From positions 1 to 64,000 of the forward strand of contig NZ_CAUCSQ010000003.1 of NCBI RefSeq assembly GCF_958445495.1: a stretch of DNA of 64,000 nucleotides, given 5' to 3'. The notes under the pieces were generated by a model. That model was given only the letters and a program-made list of their open reading frames with translations. It was not told the origin of the DNA and did not search any database. Shown piece by piece: positions 1 to 4,248 of the stretch. The stretch's first letter is position 1. Every line of letters begins with the position of its first letter. A program made the translations under genes and the position numbers. The DNA comes from an uncultured Bacteroides sp. (GTDB taxonomy: Bacteria > Bacteroidota > Bacteroidia > Bacteroidales > Bacteroidaceae).

Positions 1-147
1 TTCCCGGTGTTCGTAGCGGCTGAATAGTCCCCGGTGTTCGTAGCGGCTGATTGGTTCCCGGTGTTCGTAGCGGCTGAATAGTCCCCGGTGTTCGTAGCGG
101 CTGATTGGTCCCCGGTGTTCGTAGCGGCTGAACGGTTCCCGGTGTTA
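1..147. repeat. Tandem 27-bp repeat, five full copies and one partial
   Basis: Units start at 1, 28, 55, 82 and 109, with a partial copy at 136. All share the core CCCGGTGTTCGTAGCGGCTG. The variable bases at each unit end change one residue of the encoded nine-residue repeat. The period is exactly nine codons of the minus-strand gene, so copy number can change without a frameshift. Confidence 0.95.
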
Positions 148-503
148 GATTCTTTATTATCTTTCCAATTTACTTTATCAAGAATAAATTTTACTCCTGC
201 TTCCACAAGTCCTTTCAAACCGATTTCGGCAGAGATATGCAATTTGGAGCAAGCAACTTTGGACTCATCTCCATCTTTATCTATATTTCCGCATCCTTCC
301 ACTATACAATATCTACTCGAACCTTTTTCGCTAGATGGCGGATAATACCCTAATACGTCTAAAGGATTCTCACAAAAATGAAAACCATTTAAACAGGCTT
401 CAATTTTTCCTTTTTCTTCGAACTCTTTTCCTACCTCATATTGGTAGTTTCTACATTTAAGGTCTTTATCAAACCCCTTAAATCCTGTGATTGTTTCAGA
501 CAT
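1..503 (-). CDS. Repeat protein with a phage-type N-terminal domain (3' part cut by window edge)
   Basis: An open minus-strand frame starts at ATG 503-501 (MSETITGFKGFDKDLKCR) and runs off the left edge. The N-terminal ~110 residues look like a conserved domain found in phage proteins of DUF7666 type, with a spread of Cys residues (FHFCENP, RYCIVEGCGN, VACSKLH). It is followed by perfect nine-residue repeats of the form NTGnxSAAT, where x is Arg, Gln or Tyr. Such Asn-Thr-Gly/Ser-Ala-Ala repeats usually form a solenoid or beta-helix. It lies just downstream of the HTH gene at 527-820 in the same direction. The function is unknown; a virion or host-surface role is only a guess. The frame was chosen over a plus-strand reading because the repeat is low-complexity and in frame here and because the N-terminal domain is recognisable. 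Confidence 0.75.
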   Translation of the reverse strand, partial: MSETITGFKGFDKDLKCRNYQYEVGKEFEEKGKIEACLNGFHFCENPLDVLGYYPPSSEKGSSRYCIVEGCGNIDKDGDESKVACSKLHISAEIGLKGLVEAGVKFILDKVNWKDNKESNTGNRSAATNTGDQSAATNTGDYSAATNTGNQSAATNTGDYSAATNTG

Positions 504-526
504 GATTATATATTATATTAAAGTGG

Positions 527-820
527 TTATTTGCGATTTAGAATTGCTTCTATGTCACTTTCACGATATAATCTTTTCCCTCCAACCTCTATTTTACGGA
601 GATAACCTCTTTTATCCCAACTCCATAAAGTTGATGGGTCAACATGAAGTTTTTTAGCAACTTCTTTTATTGTTAAATATTTCTCTTCCGGTCTAATAAA
701 TGATTCTTTGACCCCTTTTATTGATTTTTCAATCAAATGCTCCGCAAAATCTTTTAAGTCTTTACTTTTAATTTTCAAAGTAACATCTGCGCCACTATCT
801 AATATTTCTGTAATTCTCAT
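527..820 (-). CDS. Excisionase/MerR-type helix-turn-helix DNA-binding protein, 97 aa
   Basis: The C-terminal half holds a winged helix-turn-helix of the excisionase/HTH_17 type: KYLTIKEVAKKLHVDPSTLW followed by a wing that ends GGKRLYRESDIEAIL. The N-terminal ~45 residues are charged and probably mediate oligomerisation. A strong Shine-Dalgarno sequence (AGGAGG, 825-830) precedes the ATG. It is the second-last gene of the minus-strand run. In a prophage such a protein could direct excision or act as a small regulator; the sequence alone cannot separate these. The fold assignment is firm, the role is inferred. Confidence 0.8.
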   Translation of the reverse strand: MRITEILDSGADVTLKIKSKDLKDFAEHLIEKSIKGVKESFIRPEEKYLTIKEVAKKLHVDPSTLWSWDKRGYLRKIEVGGKRLYRESDIEAILNRK

Positions 821-837
821 AATTCCTCCTATTCTTT

Positions 838-1008
838 TTATTGAACTTCTTTATAACTTCTTTCTAGTAACATTACTATAGTAAGAACTACCATTATAAC
901 GGCTGATATAGTCTCTTTAGTAGTTATTTCCAATTGCGTCGCTAAATGCATAGACATCCCCAAAGCAATGACCGCAATTACATTTTGTATTTTATGAATT
1001 GTTTTCAT
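838..1008 (-). CDS. Small membrane protein, 56 aa, unknown function
   Basis: A short minus-strand frame begins MKTIHKIQNVIAVIALGMSM and ends SYKEVQ. It contains two hydrophobic segments (about residues 8-24 and 34-48) joined by a short polar loop, consistent with a hairpin inner-membrane protein. It fits between the genes at 1030-1410 and 527-820, in the same direction and with short gaps, so it is probably part of the same operon. No family is recognised. Two-helix proteins of this size in phages can be holin-like, but there is no specific evidence for that here. Confidence 0.5.
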   Translation of the reverse strand: MKTIHKIQNVIAVIALGMSMHLATQLEITTKETISAVIMVVLTIVMLLERSYKEVQ

Positions 1009-1029
1009 AGAATATATTTTATATTAAAT

Positions 1030-1410
1030 TTAGGCAGCAAACACCAAACTCCTGCCTCTTTCAGGGTTAATCGTCCGTATTGATATTCGAATACCAGAAC
1101 GCATCCTCAACCTTCTCATATCTGTTTGGATATCAGGAAACAATGCGATGATTAAAAACCAAAGAGAGAAAAATAAAGAAAGACCATGTTTACGTATCTC
1201 TTTCAAATCAAAATTTCTTTTTGCTCTATCACAAAGTAGATATAGAGTAAGTTCAACATTATTGTTTATACCTAACTTTTTATGAATGTCTCTAATTTGC
1301 GCCTTAATAGTCCAAATAGACTTTTTAAGTAAATCGGCTATTTCATCTGGGGTTTGCCCTTTAGCTACTTCGTTTGCTACTTGATATTCACATTGTGTCA
1401 AGGTTCCCAT
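1030..1410 (-). CDS. LuxR/GerE-type HTH protein with a membrane segment, 126 aa
   Basis: Residues 4-62 form a GerE/LuxR-type DNA-binding domain (LTQCEYQVANEVAKGQTPDE, then the recognition-helix region WTIKAQIRDIHKKLGI). No receiver or ligand-binding domain precedes it. A hydrophobic stretch (about 87-103, LSLFFSLWFLIIALFP) follows and then a basic tail. The DNA-binding domain would therefore sit near the inner membrane if the stretch is inserted. The start overlaps the stop of the upstream gene (TAATG at 1408-1412), which points to translational coupling. Stand-alone GerE domains of this size occur in Bacteroidetes phages and islands. Its target is unknown. Confidence 0.7.
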   Translation of the reverse strand: MGTLTQCEYQVANEVAKGQTPDEIADLLKKSIWTIKAQIRDIHKKLGINNNVELTLYLLCDRAKRNFDLKEIRKHGLSLFFSLWFLIIALFPDIQTDMRRLRMRSGIRISIRTINPERGRSLVFAA

Positions 1411-1625
1411 TATGAGACACGTTTTATATTAAAAAACTTAACTTTCCCTTTAAAATATTTATCTCCGTCAGTTTCTATTTCAATACCCTTTCTTCTCAAT
1501 CGGTAACGAGCAGAACTCATTACACGGTCATAACAATCGTCCGGGATTCTAGCTTTTTTCCCTATTTCCATTTTAGATATAGAATTTACCCAGTCACTCG
1601 TTATTGTTTTTATTCTTTCTCCCAT
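1410..1625 (-). CDS. Small basic protein, 71 aa, unknown function
   Basis: The protein starts MGERIKTITSDWVNSISKME and is rich in Lys and Arg, with a pattern (DDCYDRVMSSARYRLRRKG) that could be a small nucleic-acid-binding or phage structural-switch domain. No family is recognised. It is the first gene downstream of the structured RNA region and is translationally coupled to the GerE-type gene by a TAATG overlap. Because it shares the transcript direction of the RNA region, it probably lies on the same primary transcript. Confidence 0.55.
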   Translation of the reverse strand: MGERIKTITSDWVNSISKMEIGKKARIPDDCYDRVMSSARYRLRRKGIEIETDGDKYFKGKVKFFNIKRVS

Positions 1626-1652
1626 AAGATTAATTTATTAGATTATTATTAG

Positions 1653-1717
1653 TGGACGGTAGAGGAATCGAACCTCTCTAAAACGTCTTTATGTCGTTTA
1701 GTTCCATGCAACCGCCC
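1653..1717 (-). ncRNA. tRNA-like structure lacking a D stem (possible phage tRNA or tRNA-like domain)
   Basis: On the minus strand a 7-bp acceptor stem forms between GGGCGGT (1717-1711) and ACCGTCC (1660-1654), with A1653 in the discriminator position. A canonical T arm is present: AGAGG, loop TTCGATT, CCTCT. The centre has a single long arm, CTAAACG/CGTTTTAG with one bulged base and a 9-nt loop. Between acceptor and arm only nine bases occur (TGCATGGAA), which keep a GG pair but cannot form a D stem. The anticodon loop lacks the usual T33. CCA is not encoded in register. The layout is closer to the tRNA-like domain of tmRNA than to a normal tRNA, so amino-acid identity cannot be given. Confidence 0.6.
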
Positions 1718-2230
1718 GTTTCCTGCACCAATAAGATGCAGGACTTGTCATTACTACTAATACCAAAAAGATGTACTATCTTCACAGACCGTACCCCAAA
1801 ATCACAAAAACACTATAGAAACGTGCCCTACCCGATTCTCACTACCGGATGCCAGTTTTAAACTGTCAGTAGGGCTATATTTTAATTTAGCGTACGGACG
1901 CCTAATCCCGTTTTCTTACTGATAAAGACGATTTTTCGGACTATATAATACTCGTAAAGCTTTCTACCCAATCGTAGCATGCCCACCATAAAAACAGTGT
2001 TCCCTATTTTTTGTGCTTCGTTGCACGTTCATAGATACAGGTTATATTTTTAGCTGTATCTACGCTTCACAAACTTGTCAAAGAGCTAACCAATTGTACT
2101 TGCGTAGAATATTCTCTACGTCTACGCAAGCTTTAGACCAAATCCGCCCGACTGGTTTCCCTTACTATCAGCGCTGAACATTGTAGGAGCCTTATGTCGG
2201 ATTATGAAGACCACCTTTTAGCGGATTTAT
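1653..2230 (-). ncRNA. Candidate large structured RNA of about 580 nt ending in a tRNA-like domain
   Basis: No credible gene occurs between 1626 and 2233, but the minus strand shows many local helices. AAATCCGC (2228-2221) pairs with GCGGATTT (2147-2140), and CCGAC/GTCGG is stacked inside it. There is a 10-bp perfect hairpin (CTTGCGTAGA/TCTACGCAAG, about 2099-2130), an 8-bp hairpin (AGATACAG/CTGTATCT, about 2033-2062), GTGC/GCAC near 2012-2025, and a 7-bp helix GCCCTAC/GTAGGGC (about 1825-1875). CCTGCA/TGCAGG (about 1722-1742) comes just before the tRNA-like end. The size, phage context and link to a tRNA recall the ROOL and GOLLD classes of ornate RNA. Membership cannot be shown by eye. Confidence 0.55.
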
Positions 2231-2233
2231 ATC

Positions 2234-2500
2234 TTATTTCCAAGAGCTATCGTAGTTAGTATATTTATCAGCAAAGAACGCCTTCAATACATTACCTTCT
2301 CTTTTGGGGAACTCCGGCTTATGAGACTTCTTTTCCTCTTCAACCTCTCTATATTCTTTCTGTTGCCTCTTTGCCAAGAACCAAGCCTGTTTCAATGCTT
2401 CACTCAAAGAGATATGACGATACGCCTTCAAGATGTGAGCGTGTTTCATTATCTCACTGTTATTGAATTTACCATCTTTTAAAAAACTGAATGCGTTCAT
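2234..2500 (-). CDS. Small phage/island protein, 88 aa, unknown function
   Basis: The protein begins MNAFSFLKDGKFNNSEIMKH and has a helical centre (LSEALKQAWFLAKRQQKEYR) and a Lys/Glu-rich C-terminal half. The pattern around SLSEALKQAWFLAK resembles short conserved proteins annotated as hypothetical in Bacteroidales elements, but no domain is recognised. It is the first gene on the leftward transcript from the operator-bearing promoter at 2589-2617. It is immediately followed by the structured RNA region. An early-gene role is inferred from position only. Confidence 0.6.
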   Translation of the reverse strand: MNAFSFLKDGKFNNSEIMKHAHILKAYRHISLSEALKQAWFLAKRQQKEYREVEEEKKSHKPEFPKREGNVLKAFFADKYTNYDSSWK

Positions 2501-2588
2501 CGTCTTACCTATTTTTAGTTATGTAAAAAATTTGTTTTTATCGCTCAATCTTTGCATCTTTGTGGTGTCGATTGATTGATTGACGATG

Positions 2589-2617
2589 CAAATATACAGA
2601 ATAATTCTTTTAATCAA
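2589..2617 (-). promoter_or_regulatory. Leftward promoter with embedded operator
   Basis: Reading the minus strand, TTG (2617-2615) and the Bacteroides -7 box TATATTTG (2596-2589) are separated by 18 bases. The palindrome AGAATAATTCT (2598-2608) lies exactly between them. A repressor bound there would block the promoter. The site with its flanks recurs almost unchanged at 3205-3232, next to the repressor gene. Confidence 0.7.
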
Positions 2618-2644
2618 TACAGAATATAAAGAAATATTCTGTAT
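2617..2644. promoter_or_regulatory. 28-bp palindrome, second operator-like site
   Basis: ATACAGAATAT (2617-2627) is the perfect inverse of ATATTCTGTAT (2634-2644), with a 6-base spacer. The half site ACAGAAT also starts both operator copies at 2598 and 3220, so this is probably another binding site of the same repressor, between the two divergent transcripts. Confidence 0.6.
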
Positions 2645-2688
2645 AAAACATTATTTAACGATTAGAATAGTTTGTACCTTATTATAGT

Positions 2689-2856
2689 ATGAAGAAGGAA
2701 AGTTGGGCTTTAGTCTTGAGTGGCATTGCAATTGCTATAAGTATTGCTACCGCATGTTTCTGTATATTCAGAATAAACCGGACACAAGGACAGTGGAGAA
2801 TTAATAGAGATATTGAATTCAATGAAAGAATAATCATGTTTGCAACAAGTAGATGA
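2689..2856 (+). CDS. Small single-pass membrane protein, 55 aa, unknown function
   Basis: The plus-strand frame begins MKKESWALVLSGIAIAISIA, continues through TACFCIFRI, and ends with a charged tail (about residues 30-55). One transmembrane helix (about 7-27) is clear, with the tail probably cytoplasmic or periplasmic depending on insertion. It lies just downstream of the palindrome at 2617-2644 and diverges from the gene at 2234-2500. Its last 23 bases overlap the end of the convergent frame at 2834-3019, so one of the two might not be translated. No family is recognised. Confidence 0.45.
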   Translation: MKKESWALVLSGIAIAISIATACFCIFRINRTQGQWRINRDIEFNERIIMFATSR

Positions 2857-3019
2857 CAAATAAGAAAAACGTTATAAGATATATAAACAATATTCCGGCT
2901 ATCACTGACATTGTTTGCTGATTGAGGTTAAACATACAATAGATTAGTGCCGGAGATGTTATTGTAGCCTCTACTATAACTAATTTCTTGAAAGCGTAAT
3001 TTACATCTTCTAATTTCAT
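2834..3019 (-). CDS. Small two-helix membrane protein, 61 aa, unknown function
   Basis: The protein begins MKLEDVNYAFKKLVIVEATI and has two hydrophobic segments (about residues 13-31 and 38-58, the second VIAGILFIYLITFFLFVIYL). It is translationally coupled to a 42-aa frame upstream: the two share an ATGA overlap at 3016-3019. The pair would be expressed from the leftward promoter beside the repressor gene, so this is the gene set most directly under repressor control. The function is unknown. Confidence 0.5.
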   Translation of the reverse strand: MKLEDVNYAFKKLVIVEATITSPALIYCMFNLNQQTMSVIAGILFIYLITFFLFVIYLLQT

Positions 3020-3144
3020 AGTAATAAAGTAAAGCGACCAATTCCAAAGTTGCGGTTGGAAAGGCCTAATAAAACAAAATACCGCAATACATAATTATTT
3101 GAAACAAAATATCCGCAATAGGTTGCAGCTACTACGGATACCAT
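3016..3144 (-). CDS. Possible leader or small hydrophobic protein, 42 aa
   Basis: A short frame starts MVSVVAATYCGYFVSNNYVL and ends RFTLLL, with a good ribosome-binding site (AAGAGG, 8 bases before the ATG). Its stop overlaps the start of the next gene as ATGA. The ribosome-binding site can pair with CCTC just upstream (CCTC-ATAA-GAGG), which would partly hide it. It is too short for confident coding assignment, but its overlap with the downstream ATG and the spacing of its ribosome-binding site support translation. Confidence 0.35.
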   Translation of the reverse strand: MVSVVAATYCGYFVSNNYVLRYFVLLGLSNRNFGIGRFTLLL

Positions 3145-3204
3145 ATATTAAACCTCTTATGAGGAAGTTTAACCACTTTGTCTCTGTAACATCTGCAACT
3201 TGTT

Positions 3205-3232
3205 ACGATACAAATATACAGAATTATTCTTT
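3205..3232. promoter_or_regulatory. Repressor-proximal operator and -7 box
   Basis: ACGATACAAATATACAGAAT followed by TATTCTTT matches the site at 2583-2610 except for two bases. The palindrome AGAATTATTCT is at 3220-3230. CAAATATA (3211-3218) is a leftward TATATTTG -7 box. The palindrome ends two bases before the ATG of the repressor, so the repressor probably also controls its own translation start region. Confidence 0.65.
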
Positions 3233-3733
3233 ATGGAAAAAGAAAAAGTCATTAAAATAATGGAGGAAATAATATCTTATCTTGGATTAAATCCTAAACA
3301 ATTTGCTGAATCTTTGGGATTCGATAGACCACAAGCAATATACGACGTATTGAATCCTTCCAAAAAGGTTGGGATTAGTAAAAATATGGCGGAAAAGATA
3401 AGCTCTAAATATCCTTATATAAGCAAGGCATATCTTCTCACTGGAGAAGGCAACATGATAATCAAAGAAAACAAGGGTAATGTAGCCCAAGAAAATTCTG
3501 GAGTAATGAATTATCTAACTATGCCCGAATCCGGTACACAAAAAATTATTAAGCCCACCGGAGAAATTGAAATACAGCGATTAGACCCAAGCGACAAATC
3601 AAACCCAGGAGAGCTCGATAGGCTACAACAGCGTATTCAAGATTTAGAAAGAATTATATCTGAAAAAGACGCTACAATAAAGTCTAAAGATGATTTAATA
3701 TGTGTCCTGAAAGATATGCTCAATAGGCAATAA
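3233..3733 (+). CDS. Phage-type XRE-family repressor with coiled-coil tail, 166 aa
   Basis: Residues ~1-68 form a helix-turn-helix domain (MEEIISYLGLNPKQFAESLG, then IYDVLNPSKKVGISKNMAEK) that ends in the YLLTGEGNM motif common to Bacteroidetes phage repressors. A variable linker follows, then a C-terminal coiled coil (about 130-166, RLQQRIQDLERIISEKDATI) that should drive multimer formation. There is no S24 peptidase domain, so release would not be by LexA-like self-cleavage. The start is ATG 3233 and not TTG 3200, because the earlier start would run through the operator. It faces the element end, as lysogeny repressors often do. Confidence 0.8.
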   Translation: MEKEKVIKIMEEIISYLGLNPKQFAESLGFDRPQAIYDVLNPSKKVGISKNMAEKISSKYPYISKAYLLTGEGNMIIKENKGNVAQENSGVMNYLTMPESGTQKIIKPTGEIEIQRLDPSDKSNPGELDRLQQRIQDLERIISEKDATIKSKDDLICVLKDMLNRQ

Positions 3734-4059
3734 GGTATTAGATTCTAGGTTTGGGGGCATGTGTAAAATAATACAACAGGCAAGTTAAGAAAAAATCAAT
3801 AGAATCTACAGAAAAAAACTATGAATATAAAAAGAAACTGCATACTCCTTTTGATAAAAAAAGTAAATCCACTCTCCAATGTTTACTCTAGAAGCAAAAC
3901 AAAAGGATATATTAGAGCACCGCATTGCAGTTTATTATTTACGAACGAAGTACTGGAAGAGTTATAAATATCACAGATGTTGTGCAATCGTTGTGCAATA
4001 TATATAAACTAAAAATCGCAAACCATTAATTAATAACGGATTGCGATTTTCTTATGCAA
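3734..4059. other. Element end: direct repeats, hairpin and junction with hlyD
   Basis: The stretch has no convincing gene; a 48-aa frame at 3821-3967 resembles nothing clearly. TTGTGCAAT occurs twice in direct orientation (3980-3988 and 3991-3999), and the related TTATGCAA ends at 4059, where the HlyD coding sequence resumes. These look like recombinase-binding repeats at an element end. The junction is inferred from the gene break, not from a known att sequence. Confidence 0.5.
4012..4050 (+). terminator. Hairpin terminator at the element end
   Basis: AAAATCGCAA (4012-4021) pairs with TTGCGATTTT (4041-4050) around a 19-base loop that contains ATTAATTAAT. The run of T that closes the stem suits termination of the rightward repressor transcript. 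It could equally act as part of the element end structure. Confidence 0.5.
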
Positions 4060-4245
4060 CCCGGTCAGGGTCACTGTGGAACTGATGATATCCGGATACT
4101 TAAACATAGCACTGCCTATTAGCAAAATTAGAACGACACAGGCTATCACCGAGATTCCCCAACGGATAATCCATGCCGGAACAGCACTCAATACTTCATT
4201 GAATTCCTCGCTTCTTAACTCTATTTCCTGTTTCTTGTCTCCCAT
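4030..4245 (-). pseudogene. HlyD-family membrane fusion protein, N-terminal fragment interrupted by the element
   Basis: The start MGDKKQEIELRSEEFNEVLS and the single membrane helix (WGISVIACVVLILLIGSAMF) are those of Bacteroides HlyD-type adaptors, which link a C39-peptidase ABC exporter to the outer membrane. Family members are about 400-450 residues. This one keeps about 62 native residues up to TVTLTG and then reads nine foreign residues (LHKKIAIRY) to a stop. The coiled-coil, lipoyl and beta-barrel domains are missing. Its ATG lies four bases after the exporter stop, so it was the last gene of the cluster operon. The rest of the gene should lie beyond the element's other end. Confidence 0.85.
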
Positions 4246-4248
4246 ACG

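Larger units (their letters stand above)
1..4059. mobile_element. End of an integrated element, probably a prophage (continues left of the window)
   Basis: The stretch carries a phage-type repressor pointing outward, small genes of unknown function pointing inward, a repeat protein of a phage-associated type, and a large structured non-coding region with a tRNA-like end. The right boundary is placed near 4059 because the adjacent HlyD-type gene keeps its normal N-terminus up to about 4060 and then runs into unrelated sequence and a stop. No integrase or transposase is visible here, so the class of element (site-specific prophage, transposable phage or other island) is open. The left boundary is outside the window. 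Confidence 0.65.

Noticed and set aside
1..147. CRISPR array
   Set aside because: The 27-bp units are directly adjacent with no spacers and are in frame with a gene.
88..345. Plus-strand frame through the tandem repeats
   Set aside because: The minus strand gives a recognisable N-terminal domain plus clean nine-residue repeats; the plus frame has no family features.
1653..2230. tmRNA gene
   Set aside because: The tRNA-like end resembles one, but the 5' acceptor half lies directly beside the 3' half, not at the far end, and no tag-peptide frame with tandem stops is placed as in tmRNA.
3821..3967. Remnant of an integrase N-terminus
   Set aside because: The 48-aa frame (MNIKRNCILLLIKK start) is only loosely similar to recombinase N-termini and has no conserved core.
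1..4059. Mu-like transposable phage
   Set aside because: The outward-facing repressor at the element end fits, but no transposase gene lies in the first 4 kb, where Mu-type phages place it. Left as an open option only.
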